Under the pieces are notes generated by a model, which saw only the letters and a list, made by a program, of their open reading frames with translations, had not been told where the DNA came from and searched no databases. From Hydrocarboniphaga sp. (GTDB lineage Bacteria > Pseudomonadota > Gammaproteobacteria > Nevskiales > Nevskiaceae): DNA of 64,000 nucleotides. The position numbers and the translations under genes are program-made. The DNA lies in assembly GCF_028291725.1 (NCBI RefSeq), contig NZ_JAQGNT010000097.1, positions 1 to 64,000 of the forward strand, in the 5' to 3' direction. Of this stretch, positions 1 through 8,655 are shown piece after piece. The first letter of the stretch is position 1; each line of letters starts with the position of its first letter.

Positions 1-58
1 GCTCCAACTCAGCCTCCACTTCCGCCGTGAACGACAGTGTCACCGCCACCCGAGCCAT
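1..58 (-). CDS. Start of a truncated minus-strand reading frame at the left edge
   Basis: An ATG at 56-58 on the minus strand opens a frame of 19 codons (MARVAVTLSF then TAEVEAELE) that runs off the window. A purine-rich stretch, GGGGGATGAG, lies directly upstream and could be the ribosome binding site. The short peptide does not identify a family. Whether it is a gene cannot be decided without the sequence to the left. Confidence 0.35.
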   Translation of the reverse strand, partial: MARVAVTLSFTAEVEAELE

Positions 59-123
59 CTCATCCCCCCCAACGCCGCAATGGGGGTTATCATAATACTA
101 TCGATGTATAATGCAATTAGGCA

Positions 124-246
124 CTAGATCAGGATCAGCAGCCCGGTGGTGAAAACACAGCCCGCCACGAAACCGTTGAACGCCCATACATACCGGGGCC
201 GGATGCGGCGGCGGTTGAAGGTGTCGAAATAAAAGAAGCTCTCCAT
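124..246 (-). CDS. Possible 40-residue single-pass membrane protein
   Basis: An open frame on the minus strand starts with ATG at 246 (an in-frame ATG at 255 would add three residues) and ends with TAG at 124-126. It encodes an aromatic head (MESFFYFDTFN), an arginine-rich patch (RRRIRPR) and a hydrophobic helix of about 20 residues to the C-terminus (WAFNGFVAGCVFTTGLLILI). That pattern fits a small inner-membrane protein with a cytoplasmic N-terminus by the positive-inside rule. The Shine-Dalgarno sequence is weak and no family is recognised. The function is unknown. Confidence 0.4.
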   Translation of the reverse strand: MESFFYFDTFNRRRIRPRYVWAFNGFVAGCVFTTGLLILI

Positions 247-451
247 GACTGTCATCTTTTTGTTATGTGCGGCTGTCGCGAAGAATAAGGGATATCGCGC
301 CGGATGGGTGCCGACGGCGTCATGTTTTGAGCCTTGCGTCCCAAAACCGAGGCCGGCGGACCGTTAGTGTGCTGACGTAGGAATGCTCTTCACGTTGCTG
401 GAATGGGGCTGCTTTTTGCAGACCATTGCGAACCCCACTCAAGGTCAGACA

Positions 452-1204
452 ATGAAAAGCTGGACATGGCGCGCTGTCGGGGCCAGCGCCGCATTGATTT
501 GCGGCCCGGCCGCGGCCGGCGATGGCGCCACCTCGCTGGCGATGGGGCCGGTGCCGGTCGGTTATGCGGCAGCGTCGTTCGAGTCGCCGGTGGCGTTCGG
601 CGCCAGCTGGGGCTCGGTCGGCATCGGCATGGTGACGGAGCGGCAGAAGGGCGACGCCTCGCTGTCGGTCGCCGCCGGCCTGGGCGATCCGGACGAGTCG
701 GCGGGGCTGGACGTCGCGGTGGTGCTGTCCTCGCTAAGCGACTCGAGTCTCGGCTCCGGCGGTTTTGGGGACGAAGGCAGCTTTTCGATCAAGCTGCATC
801 GCAATCTGGGCGGGTATACCGCGATTGCGGCGGGCGCCAGCGCGGTCGGCCAATGGGGCGGGAGCGTGTTCGATGCGAATAATCCCGCCGGGCATTATCT
901 GGCGATTACCCGCGCTGTTTTCGTGGGTGAGCATGTTTTGATGCTCAGCGCCGGCGCCGGCCACAATGTCAGCAATAAAAACGGCAACGACAACGATATA
1001 TTCGGTTCGGCGAGTTTTTATTTGACGCACTGGCTGTCGGTGATCACTGAATACAATGGTTTTGATACCAATGCGGCGGTTTCGGTTGCGCCGATGGCTC
1101 AATGGCTGCCGTTGACGGTGACTTTGGGGTATGTGGATTTATTGAGCGACCATAACTCGAGCCCGCGGTTTTGTGTGGCAGCGGGGCTGGGGTTCAGGTT
1201 TTAA
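452..1204 (+). CDS. Predicted secreted outer-membrane beta-barrel-like protein
   Basis: Encodes 250 residues. The ATG at 452 is preferred over an upstream in-frame start at 383 because a signal peptide begins there (MKSWTWRAVGASAALICG, cleavage near AAAGDG). The body is rich in Gly, Ala and Ser with alternating hydrophobic residues, and the last residues are VAAGLGFRF. A terminal Phe is the usual outer-membrane barrel sorting signal. No specific porin family is recognised. It is probably monocistronic, since a palindrome follows the stop codon. Confidence 0.6.
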   Translation: MKSWTWRAVGASAALICGPAAAGDGATSLAMGPVPVGYAAASFESPVAFGASWGSVGIGMVTERQKGDASLSVAAGLGDPDESAGLDVAVVLSSLSDSSLGSGGFGDEGSFSIKLHRNLGGYTAIAAGASAVGQWGGSVFDANNPAGHYLAITRAVFVGEHVLMLSAGAGHNVSNKNGNDNDIFGSASFYLTHWLSVITEYNGFDTNAAVSVAPMAQWLPLTVTLGYVDLLSDHNSSPRFCVAAGLGFRF

Positions 1205-1216
1205 GGGTTTGCTGTT

Positions 1217-1240
1217 CCCCTCTTCCGCTTGCGGGAGAGG
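1217..1240. repeat. Short GC-rich palindrome related to CCTCTCCCGC elements
   Basis: The sequence CCTCTTCCGC, then TT, then GCGGGAGAGG forms an imperfect hairpin just after the stop at 1204. The same kind of element recurs near 4640-4850, 55737-55800, 61509-61555 and 62814-62915. It may also act as a terminator for the upstream gene, although no T-tract follows. Confidence 0.5.
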
Positions 1241-1264
1241 ACTAATGTCAGCCGGATAGCCATC

Positions 1265-1513
1265 ATGAAAATCGTTGCCACCCTGATCCTGATCGCCAGC
1301 ACCACCCCGGCCCTCGCCGGCGTGCCGATGGATTCCTTCAACAGCGCCAATGCCGGCCTGCTGCCGGCTCTGGCGACCGAGCGCAGCGAGGAATCCGCAA
1401 GCCTGCAGGGCGGGCCGGCTCAGGCACTGGTATTGATGGCGCGGCGCTCCCGCAAATCGGTCGCGGCGCCGTTATCGCCAGCCGCCGAGCCCGTGCCCGA
1501 GACCCGCAAATAA
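1265..1513 (+). CDS. Small secreted protein of unknown function
   Basis: Encodes 82 residues. The ATG at 1265 is chosen because it begins a clear signal peptide (MKIVATLILIASTTPALAG); a longer frame from 1229 would add non-hydrophobic residues. The mature part is about 60 residues, polar and Ala/Pro/Glu-rich at the C-terminus, with one basic patch (MARRSRKS). No family is recognised. It lies between the barrel-like protein and the H-NS-like gene on the same strand. Confidence 0.5.
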   Translation: MKIVATLILIASTTPALAGVPMDSFNSANAGLLPALATERSEESASLQGGPAQALVLMARRSRKSVAAPLSPAAEPVPETRK

Positions 1514-1562
1514 ACCTGAGATTATATTCAGCATTACCGGATTATTACGTTATTATCTTCCC

Positions 1563-1605
1563 GCTCTCTTTTTGAGAGCCCAATCAAAAGCCCCAAAAAG
1601 GGGCT
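1563..1605 (+). promoter_or_regulatory. Two adjacent small hairpins in the leader of the H-NS-like gene
   Basis: GCTCTC-TTTTT-GAGAGC (1563-1579) and AGCCCC-AAAAA-GGGGCT (1589-1605) are perfect 6-bp stems with 5-nt loops, ending 21 nt before the ATG at 1627. They could end transcription from upstream or structure the 5' leader. Neither is followed by a U-tract, so a rho-independent terminator is not a confident call. Confidence 0.45.
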
Positions 1606-1626
1606 CGATCACTACGGAAAAAGATA

Positions 1627-1944
1627 ATGACCACGTATAACGACCTGCTCAAGCAGATTGAATCGCTCACCAAGCAAGCCGAAGAAATCCGCAAGGCAGA
1701 ACTCGACAGCGTTATTGCGGATATCAAAGACAAGATGCAGAAGCACGGCATCAGCCTCGCCGATCTGCGCGGCACCGAGAAAAGCGCAGCCCGCGTCTCC
1801 AAGAAAGGCGCCAGCAGCGGCAGCAAGGTAGCCGCCAAGTTCCGTAGCCCGGCCGGCGAAACCTGGTCCGGCCGTGGCCGGACACCCAAATGGCTGGCCG
1901 AGGCCGAAGCGGCCGGCGCCCAGCGGGAGTCGTTCGCGATTTGA
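1627..1944 (+). CDS. H-NS family histone-like nucleoid protein
   Basis: Encodes 105 residues. The N-terminal half (about 1-45) is a charged helix suited to dimerisation (LLKQIESLTKQAEEIRKAEL). A linker follows, then a C-terminal DNA-binding part with GETWSGRGRTPKWLAEAEA, the typical H-NS/MvaT-like AT-hook core with G-R-G-R-T-P-W-L. Proteins of this family silence horizontally acquired, AT-richer DNA. Its position beside a large surface-polysaccharide locus makes local regulation plausible but unproven. The paralogue type (H-NS, BpH3 or Bv3F-like) cannot be fixed here. Confidence 0.85.
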   Translation: MTTYNDLLKQIESLTKQAEEIRKAELDSVIADIKDKMQKHGISLADLRGTEKSAARVSKKGASSGSKVAAKFRSPAGETWSGRGRTPKWLAEAEAAGAQRESFAI

Positions 1945-2067
1945 GGTTTACAGGGGTGAGTGGCGCACCTGGCGATCCTGAGCCCGGCCCGTCACCATCC
2001 TGATTTTTTTCAAGTTTCAAGCCGTAACTGGCTTGTTACGTCCCCCGGGCACTGCCAGACTTCAAAA

Positions 2068-3156
2068 ATGGGGGAATCAGCCGCGTATTCAGACCTCGCC
2101 GCCCGGGAAACCGTGAAGCGGGTTACGGTCGTGGTCGTCAACTACAACTCCGGAGCCTGGCTGGGGCGCACACTGAAGCGACTGTCGCTGCAGACCTTCC
2201 GCAACTTCGAGATCGTGGTGGTCGACAACGGCTCCGAGGACGGCTCGGAGGACGCCTGCATGGCGTATCACCGGGTTCGCCTGATACGCGCCGGGCGCAA
2301 CACGGGCTTTGCGGCAGCCAACAATTTTGGCGTGGCCCAGACACGCAGCGAGTGGGTCGTGCTGCTCAATCCCGATGCGCCGCCGCACCGCCGCTGGCTC
2401 GAGCACCTGCTGCGCGAGGCGCGCCAGCGCAACGATTTCCGGATCTTCGGCAGCCGCCAGGTCAATGCGGCCAATCCGCGGCTGCTCGACGGCAACGGCG
2501 ACGATCTGTCGGCCTACGGTGTCGCCTGGCGCCGCGGCTATCTGCGGCGGCGCACACCCGAGGCGGTGGCGCCGCGCTCGCCGTTCGGTGTCTGCGGCGC
2601 GGCGCTGATGGTGCGCAGATCGGATTACGAGGCGCTCGGCGGCTTCGACGAGCGGTTCTTCTGCTACTGCGAGGACATGGATTTTTGCTACCGCGCCAAC
2701 CTGCGCGGCTGGATGAGCTGGCAGGTGAGCAAGGCGATCGTCTATCACGCCTCCGGCGCCTGCAGCCGCAGCAAGCACAACGAGTTCGCGATTTATCACG
2801 GCTATCGCAACCTGATCTGGATGAGCGTCAAGAACGCACCCGGCTGGGTGCTGCCGTTCGCGCTGCTCGGCCACAGCCTTCTGGTGGTGGTCAAGAGTAT
2901 CGCCACCCGGAGCCGCGACGCCCGGGGCGCGTATCTGCGCGGCTGGCGCGACGGCTGGTTGAAATCGGGCCCGTTCTGGCGGGATCGCAAAGCGGTGCAG
3001 AGCACGCGCGCGGTGTCGGTCCTGGAGCTTGCGCGGCGGTTGATCTGGAACCCGTTGTCGATCCCGACCCGCTGGATACTCAAGGACGGGCCGCCGCGGT
3101 TCCGCAAGCAGAAACGCGCGGCGAAACGTGACCAGCAGAATCGAACGCGTGGCTGA
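2068..3156 (+). CDS. Family 2 glycosyltransferase (rhamnosyltransferase-like)
   Basis: Encodes 362 residues from the ATG at 2068; a GTG at 1960 in frame is less likely. The GT-A fold is seen as VTVVVVNYNSG at the start, VVVDNGSEDGS for nucleotide binding, NTGFAAANNFG, LLNPDAPP at the metal-binding position and GGFDERFFCYCEDMDFCYR at the acceptor/catalytic region. The C-terminal 100 residues are basic with one hydrophobic stretch, suggesting membrane association. It probably adds a sugar to the surface polysaccharide, with dTDP-rhamnose as a reasonable donor because rml genes are nearby. Donor and linkage are inference. Confidence 0.85.
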   Translation: MGESAAYSDLAARETVKRVTVVVVNYNSGAWLGRTLKRLSLQTFRNFEIVVVDNGSEDGSEDACMAYHRVRLIRAGRNTGFAAANNFGVAQTRSEWVVLLNPDAPPHRRWLEHLLREARQRNDFRIFGSRQVNAANPRLLDGNGDDLSAYGVAWRRGYLRRRTPEAVAPRSPFGVCGAALMVRRSDYEALGGFDERFFCYCEDMDFCYRANLRGWMSWQVSKAIVYHASGACSRSKHNEFAIYHGYRNLIWMSVKNAPGWVLPFALLGHSLLVVVKSIATRSRDARGAYLRGWRDGWLKSGPFWRDRKAVQSTRAVSVLELARRLIWNPLSIPTRWILKDGPPRFRKQKRAAKRDQQNRTRG

Positions 3157-3201
3157 ATTGCCGGCATACTTCGGAGACAAAATTTTGCCGGGCCTCCCAG
3201 C

Positions 3202-4584
3202 ATGAGCACGCTTCGATGGTTTGTTCTGCTGGCCTGGGCCTGCTTGGCCGGCTGCGGTGGCGGTGGTGGTGGCACGACGACGCGGCCGCCGAGCTTCGTG
3301 GTGTTTTATTCCGACGACCACGGCTTCGCCGATCTGGGTATCCAGGGCGTGCGCGACGACGTGCTGACGCCCAATATTGACAAGCTCGCAATGGACGGTG
3401 TGCTGGCGACCAGCGCCTACGTGACCGCGCCGCAATGCGCGCCGTCGCGCGCCGGCATGCTGACCGGCATCCATCAAAACCGTTTCGGCCTGGATGACAA
3501 CGCCTCGGGCCCGCTGCGGCCCGAGCAGGTAACCATCGCCGAACGACTCAAGGCCGCCGGCTACGTCACCGCGATGGTCGGCAAATGGCATCTGGGCCTG
3601 GATCAGAACAACACCCAGAACGTGCCCGCCGGCACCGACCCTGCGCTTTTCTACGCGGCCAACCAGGGCTTCGACGAATACTTTGAAGGCTACATTAACG
3701 ATTTCATCGCGTCCCACGACGCCGCCGGGCATGCGCTGGACCATGCGCCTGCGGGCGTCCATGACGAGACTTATCGGATCGATCTGGCGACGCAGTGGGC
3801 GCTATCGTTCATCCGCCGCCATCACGACAAGCCGTTTTTCCTGTACGTGCCCTACTACGCTCCGCATGTTCCGCTGGAGGCGCCGCAGGTTTATCAGCAG
3901 CGCTTCGCGCACGTCAGCGACGCGACGCGCAAGATCGGGCTGTCGATGCTGTCGGCGATCGACGACGGCGTCGGCAAGATCCGCGCGGAACTGGCCAAGG
4001 ACCAGCTCAGCGAGCAGACGCTGGTGGTGTTCATCGGCGACAACGGCGCTCCGCTGGGCGCGGACTGGGACGGGTCCTTGAACGATCCGCTGATCGGCGA
4101 GAAAGGCATGCTCACCGATGGCGGCATCCGCGTGCCGTTTGCGGCGGCGTGGCCGGGCAAGATTCCGGCGAACCGAGTTTTCAAATCACCGATCAGCACG
4201 CTCGATGTGGCGACGACGCTGCTCGCGGCAGCGGGTATCGCCAAGCCGGCGGAGCTCGAGGGCGTGGACCTGCTGCCCTACTTCAACGGCCAGCTCACGA
4301 CGCTGCCGCACTCGCGGCTGTTCTGGCGCTGGGGCTCGCAGGCGGCGGTGCTGTCGGAGCAGTGGAAGCTGATCCTGCTCGGCAGCCAGCAGCAGTTGCT
4401 TTACGACATGAGTGCGGGTGCGCCGGAGGAGGCGGACGTCAGCGCCGCTCATCCCGAGGTGGTGCAGGAGCTTCAGGGCGAGCTGTCAGCCTGGGCCGCC
4501 GGGCTCAAGAAGCCAGGCCTGCCGCAGGGGCCGCTGGATGCGCATGACAAGGCGCTATATCAGGCGCATGGGATTGTGCCGTAG
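3202..4584 (+). CDS. Lipoprotein sulfatase (arylsulfatase family, FGly type)
   Basis: Encodes 460 residues. The N-terminus is a lipoprotein signal with lipobox LAGC, so the protein should sit in a membrane facing the periplasm or the outside. Sulfatase motifs are in order: metal-binding SDDHGFADLG (about 37-46), the formylglycine motif CAPSRAGMLTG (Cys79), GKWHLG and FIGDNGAP. Cys79 must be converted to formylglycine for activity; no FGly-generating enzyme is visible in the window. In context it may remodel or recycle the sulfated polysaccharide predicted for this locus. The substrate is not determined. Confidence 0.88.
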   Translation: MSTLRWFVLLAWACLAGCGGGGGGTTTRPPSFVVFYSDDHGFADLGIQGVRDDVLTPNIDKLAMDGVLATSAYVTAPQCAPSRAGMLTGIHQNRFGLDDNASGPLRPEQVTIAERLKAAGYVTAMVGKWHLGLDQNNTQNVPAGTDPALFYAANQGFDEYFEGYINDFIASHDAAGHALDHAPAGVHDETYRIDLATQWALSFIRRHHDKPFFLYVPYYAPHVPLEAPQVYQQRFAHVSDATRKIGLSMLSAIDDGVGKIRAELAKDQLSEQTLVVFIGDNGAPLGADWDGSLNDPLIGEKGMLTDGGIRVPFAAAWPGKIPANRVFKSPISTLDVATTLLAAAGIAKPAELEGVDLLPYFNGQLTTLPHSRLFWRWGSQAAVLSEQWKLILLGSQQQLLYDMSAGAPEEADVSAAHPEVVQELQGELSAWAAGLKKPGLPQGPLDAHDKALYQAHGIVP

Positions 4585-4626
4585 CGGCGCGCGCTGCTGT
4601 TACCCGCGACCAGCCGCTATAACGGG

Positions 4627-4848
4627 AAAGCCTCAGCCCTCACCCCCCGCTTCGCGGGACCCAGGAACCTCTCCCTCCCCCGCTTGGGGAGGGCCGGGTG
4701 GGGGCGGAAGGCGCGGCGCTGTCGTCTCGCCCCCATCCCAACCTTCCCCCGCAAGCGGGGGAAGGGGCTGGCCGGTTCCGGGATTCAAGCCGGCAGGTGC
4801 AAGCCGGCGGAGGTCTCTCCCGCAATCGGGAGAGGGGAAGTATCAGGG
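4627..4848. repeat. Cluster of REP-like GC-rich palindromes between sulfatase and rmlB
   Basis: This convergent intergenic region is made of palindromic units. They include CCCGCTTCGCGGG, CCCTCCCCCGCTTGGGGAGG (near 4673-4692), CCTTCCCCCGCAAGCGGGGG (near 4743-4762) and TCTCCCGCAATCGGGAGA (near 4815-4832). The segment GGGTGGGGGCG (about 4699-4709) is mirrored by CGCCCCCATCCC (about 4730-4741), so two units are arranged head to head. The 15-mer CCAGGAACCTCTCCC at 4661 is repeated exactly at 55737. It probably also separates the two converging transcripts. Confidence 0.7.
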
Positions 4849-5916
4849 TCAGCCTTTGTTGCCCAGCCCCAGGCGCTCGCCGGAATAGCGCTTGCGCTGG
4901 ATCTCGCGGCACCAGTCGATGTTCTGCAGATACCAGGCAACCGTCTTGCGGATGCCGGTTTCAAAGGTTTCACGCGGAGCCCAGCCCAGTTCGCGCTGGA
5001 TCTTGGCGGCGTCGATCGCGTAGCGCTGGTCGTGGCCGCGGCGGTCCTGTACGAAGTGCATCAGCTGCCGATGCGGCCTGTGCGGCGAATCCGGCAGCAT
5101 TTCGTCGAGCAGATCGCATAGATACTCGACCAGGTCGAGGTTGCGCTTTTCGTTGTGGCCGCCGATGTTGTACTGCTCACCGGGCACCCCGTCCGTGTAC
5201 ACCTTGATCAGCGCCTGCGCGTGGTCGGTGACGTAGAGCCAGTCGCGCACGTTGCTGCCGTCGCCGTAGACCGGCAGCGGCTTGCCGTCGATCGCGTTGA
5301 CGATCATCAGCGGGATCAATTTCTCGAGGAACTGATAGGGGCCGTAGTTGTTCGAGCAGTTGGTGATCAGCACCGGCAAGCCGTAGGTGTGATGCCAGGC
5401 GCGCGCCAGGTGGTCCGACGCGGCCTTGCTCGCGGCGTACGGCGAGTTCGGCGCGTAAGGCGTGGTCTCAGTGAAGTAGCCGGCGGCGCCCAGCGTGCCG
5501 TAAACCTCGTCCGTCGAGACGTGATGAAAACGGAAAGCGCTTTTTGCCGGGCCCTCTAGCGTCTCCCAATACGCGAGCGTCGCCTGTAGCAGGCGGAACG
5601 TGCCGACGACGTTGGTATCTACGAACTCGGCCGGCCCGTCGATGGAGCGGTCGACATGCGACTCGGCGGCCAGATGGATCACGCCGCTGGGCCGGTGCCT
5701 TGCGAACACGCGCTGCAGTTCGGCGGCGTCGCAGATGTCGACGTGCTCGAAGCGATAGCGCGGGTCCTGCGGCGCGCTCTCGAGCGCCTCGATGCTCGCG
5801 GCATAGGTGAGCTTGTCGAGGTTGACGATCGAATACGCGCTCGTCGCCATCAGCTCGCGGATCAGTGCCGAGCCGATGAAGCCGGCGCCGCCGGTGATGA
5901 GCAGGGTCTGTTTCAT
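4849..5916 (-). CDS. rmlB: dTDP-glucose 4,6-dehydratase
   Basis: Encodes 355 residues, the usual RmlB length. It converts dTDP-glucose to dTDP-4-keto-6-deoxyglucose, the second step to dTDP-L-rhamnose. The ATG at 5916 gives the canonical N-terminal Rossmann motif [18 protein letters not shown] and the YxxxK pair in [10 protein letters not shown] are present, as are NNYGPYQF and the [12 protein letters not shown] segment. It overlaps the upstream GT2 stop by an ATGA and is the last gene of the minus-strand operon, separated from rmlA, rmlC and rmlD by the transporter genes. Confidence 0.95.
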   Translation of the reverse strand: MKQTLLITGGAGFIGSALIRELMATSAYSIVNLDKLTYAASIEALESAPQDPRYRFEHVDICDAAELQRVFARHRPSGVIHLAAESHVDRSIDGPAEFVDTNVVGTFRLLQATLAYWETLEGPAKSAFRFHHVSTDEVYGTLGAAGYFTETTPYAPNSPYAASKAASDHLARAWHHTYGLPVLITNCSNNYGPYQFLEKLIPLMIVNAIDGKPLPVYGDGSNVRDWLYVTDHAQALIKVYTDGVPGEQYNIGGHNEKRNLDLVEYLCDLLDEMLPDSPHRPHRQLMHFVQDRRGHDQRYAIDAAKIQRELGWAPRETFETGIRKTVAWYLQNIDWCREIQRKRYSGERLGLGNKG

Positions 5917-6725
5917 AAACCTTGGTTCGGATTCCCTGGCCGGGATTTCTTGGTGGCCAGCAGATATTTCCAGAAAGCGGAGGAGGTCCAGTGCTTCAGC
6001 AGGCTGGTCGCATGCCAGAGGAAATACCGCAACTTGCGCGCGCTCATGCGCCGCGCCTCGTGAATCACCGGCGCGGTGCGGATCGCCGCGACCTCGAAAC
6101 CGAGATTGCGCGCGCGGATGCTCAGATCGGCATCCTCGCAATACATGAAATAACGCTCGTCGAAACCCTGCAACTGTGCAAAATCCTGGCGGGTGATGGC
6201 GATGAACAGCCCGGCGATCCAATCGGCAGGCTGGCGATCATTCACCACGCGCCGACGGTGGCGGCCGCCGAAAACATGACGGCGTACCAGCGCGGCGGGC
6301 GTGATCAGGCCGCGCGCGTTGTCTTCGACTTCGCCGCGCACGTTGACGATCGTGGGACTGGCGATCAGCCGCGAGCCCGGGGACAAAAGATGCTGTTCCA
6401 GAACCTGGAACGGATCGGCGCCAAAACTCAGATCGGAGTCGAGTATCGCCAGCAGATCGCCGCGGCACATCTGCGCCGCGCTGTTGTGATTGGCGGCAAA
6501 GCCCCGGGGTCGATCGTTGCGCGTGATCAGCAGCGGGCCGGGCCAGATGCGCGTCAGATCGTCGGCGGGATCCAGCTCGCTGTCGTTGATGGTGATGACC
6601 ACCTCGAAGCGCCCGGGCTGATAAAACCGCGCCAGGTCCGCCAGCAGGCGGCGAACGCTCACCAGGTGGCCATGGCTGACGATGGACAGGCTCCATAGCG
6701 GAGCCACCGGAGAATGTTCGCCCAT
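5913..6725 (-). CDS. Family 2 glycosyltransferase (rhamnosyltransferase-like)
   Basis: Encodes 270 residues from an ATG at 6725; an extended frame up to 6881 is open but its extra residues look non-conserved and overlap the end of the channel gene. Features: SLSIVSHGH start, [19 protein letters not shown], a DSDLSF metal site and [21 protein letters not shown] near the C-terminus. The last 40 residues are basic with aromatic residues, as in membrane-associated rhamnosyltransferases. Its stop overlaps the rmlB start (ATGA), so the two are probably translationally coupled. Confidence 0.85.
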   Translation of the reverse strand: MGEHSPVAPLWSLSIVSHGHLVSVRRLLADLARFYQPGRFEVVITINDSELDPADDLTRIWPGPLLITRNDRPRGFAANHNSAAQMCRGDLLAILDSDLSFGADPFQVLEQHLLSPGSRLIASPTIVNVRGEVEDNARGLITPAALVRRHVFGGRHRRRVVNDRQPADWIAGLFIAITRQDFAQLQGFDERYFMYCEDADLSIRARNLGFEVAAIRTAPVIHEARRMSARKLRYFLWHATSLLKHWTSSAFWKYLLATKKSRPGNPNQGL

Positions 6726-6852
6726 CACGCGGCGCAGACCGGCCCCCTGTAGTGCTTCGTCCAGAGGAAGCGGGTCCGAGCAGCGCGGATGACCGTCCGC
6801 CGGTGCAGTCACAACCCGCCCCGTTGTCGGCACAGAGTCGGCATCGGCGAAC

Positions 6853-8655
6853 TCAGAGCCTGAGCACGACGCCGGCGGCAATGGCGGTCTGATACAGGAT
6901 TTCGACGATGTCCTTGGAGAACTGGAAGGTCTTGCGCTCGACCTTGGGCAGAATCAGGATCTCATCGCCGGATTCGACTTTCTCGCGGCTGCCGATGCTG
7001 GTCATGCGGATCTCGCCGTTGGGTTTCATCACCAGCACTTTGTCGACGTCGCCGATCTGGGTCGGGCCGCCGGCCATGCCGATGTAGTCCTTGACGCGCA
7101 GCTTGTCGTCCTCGACGAAGTTGCTGGGGAAGTAGACCTCGCCATGCACCGCGATGATCGGATTGGAGCGCGGGATGCGGATGACATCGCCGTCTTCGAG
7201 CGGAATGCGCGCCGGGTCGGCCGTCGCGGTCAGAATCAGCTGGCCCTTGGGCTGCACGCTGCGGGCGCGCGTGATGAACTGGTTGATCAGCGCCGCCTCC
7301 TGGGTGCGCAGCTGCGCTTCGTCCGCCGTCGCCGATCGCGCCGAATAAACCGCGGCGTCGAGTTTGTCGAGCATGTCGTTGAGCACCTGCTTCTGGCGCG
7401 CGGCGATGCTCAGGCGATACAGCTGCAGGCCTTCGCGCAGCGACTGCGGGCTAAACTGCATGGTGTCCAGCAAGTCTTTCAGCGTGGCGTTGTACGGCAG
7501 CACGTATTGGCCGCGCCCCAGATGCTCGCCCTCCACCTGCACGATGATTTCGCCGATCAGGCGGTCGGCGATGAGCTCGACCTCGTCGCCAGGCTGCACG
7601 ACGACGCCGCTGAGATCGCTGGTCAGCGGCAGGTACTCTGCACGACGCGAGTCGCCGGTGTTGTGGGTCAGGCGCACGTGGGTCGCGGTGGCGTTGGCGC
7701 CGGCCATGGTCAGCACGGTTTTCAGCGGGGTTGGCGCGTTCATCTCGTAACGGGCCGGCGTCGCGACCAGTCCGCTGATCGTTACCGTCGGACCCAAGGG
7801 ACCAACGAAGATCGAGTCGCCGTCTCGCAACTGCATCAGCGGCAGCTTACCCGCGAGCATGAAGTCGTAAAGGTTCACCTTGGCGATTTCGGTACCGCTG
7901 CGCAGCACGCGGATATCGAGATAGCTGCCGGACAGCGGATCTACGCCACCGGCCACATCGAGGAAATGCAGAATCGAGTCGGAAGAATTCGCGCCATACA
8001 AGCCAGGCCGCCGCACAAACCCGCTGACGAAAACCTTGACTGGCTGAGCCGCAGCCAACGATACATAAGTGCCAACGTTCTGCTTGTAAACCCGCTTGAC
8101 CGCGCCTTCGACGACGCGGTTCAAGTCGCCATTGCGCACGTTGGCGACGTGGATGGGGCCGACACCAGGAACGAAGATGTTGCCCTGGGTGTCGACCAGC
8201 AGCCGGGTCGCGAGGGTAAGGCCGCCCCAAAGCCGCACGTCGACGAGGTCGTCGATCGAGATCTGGTAATCGGGATTGAAGCTCTGAAACGATTCCTGGG
8301 CGAAAGCACCCTGGAACAGGGTCTGCCCGAAAACCGGGGTGCTCGAGGTCAACGCGGTTTGGACGATTTGCGAATCGACGATCGGCGGCGCAGCGCGCGC
8401 CGCCAAGGGCACTTGGGGGATCGGGGTCGCCAGTATCGCCTGGGAGGTGCTGGTGATTGGCGGGACCGCCACCATCGGCGCGGCGACGCCAGCCGCGGCA
8501 GGGTCGGCCGGAGTCTGCCCCGCCGCCTGCTGTTGTTGCTGCTGATAGGCCGCCGCCGCGCCGGGCATGGTCTGCGCCCATAGAGGGGTGCAGAGCAGCG
8601 CGATGATAAGGCCGATGGCGCGGCTGAGGTGCGCTGTCCGTCTGAGCTCAAGCAT
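6853..8655 (-). CDS. Polysaccharide export channel protein, KpsD/Wza-like (SLBB domains)
   Basis: Encodes 600 residues with a signal peptide (RAIGLIIALLCTPLWAQ), a low-complexity Gln/Ala/Pro segment, then the export domain (about 125-215: YQISIDDLVDVRLWGG, TQGNIFVPGVGPIHV). SLBB-type beta-grasp repeats follow (VFVSGFVRRPGLYG; ITISGLVATPARYEM-type; IIAVHGEVYFPSNF). The length and multiple SLBB repeats fit KpsD/CtrA-type outer-membrane exporters of ABC-dependent capsules rather than the shorter Wza. The start overlaps the KpsE stop by 8 nt. No lipobox is visible. Confidence 0.9.
   Translation of the reverse strand: MLELRRTAHLSRAIGLIIALLCTPLWAQTMPGAAAAYQQQQQQAAGQTPADPAAAGVAAPMVAVPPITSTSQAILATPIPQVPLAARAAPPIVDSQIVQTALTSSTPVFGQTLFQGAFAQESFQSFNPDYQISIDDLVDVRLWGGLTLATRLLVDTQGNIFVPGVGPIHVANVRNGDLNRVVEGAVKRVYKQNVGTYVSLAAAQPVKVFVSGFVRRPGLYGANSSDSILHFLDVAGGVDPLSGSYLDIRVLRSGTEIAKVNLYDFMLAGKLPLMQLRDGDSIFVGPLGPTVTISGLVATPARYEMNAPTPLKTVLTMAGANATATHVRLTHNTGDSRRAEYLPLTSDLSGVVVQPGDEVELIADRLIGEIIVQVEGEHLGRGQYVLPYNATLKDLLDTMQFSPQSLREGLQLYRLSIAARQKQVLNDMLDKLDAAVYSARSATADEAQLRTQEAALINQFITRARSVQPKGQLILTATADPARIPLEDGDVIRIPRSNPIIAVHGEVYFPSNFVEDDKLRVKDYIGMAGGPTQIGDVDKVLVMKPNGEIRMTSIGSREKVESGDEILILPKVERKTFQFSKDIVEILYQTAIAAGVVLRL

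Noticed and set aside
1589-1605. Rho-independent terminator
   Set aside because: A perfect short stem is present but it is followed by CGATCACTAC, not a T-tract, so it is reported only as a leader hairpin.
2089-3762. Minus-strand open frame of about 550 codons
   Set aside because: It overlaps the GT2 and sulfatase genes on the other strand and has no recognisable domain.
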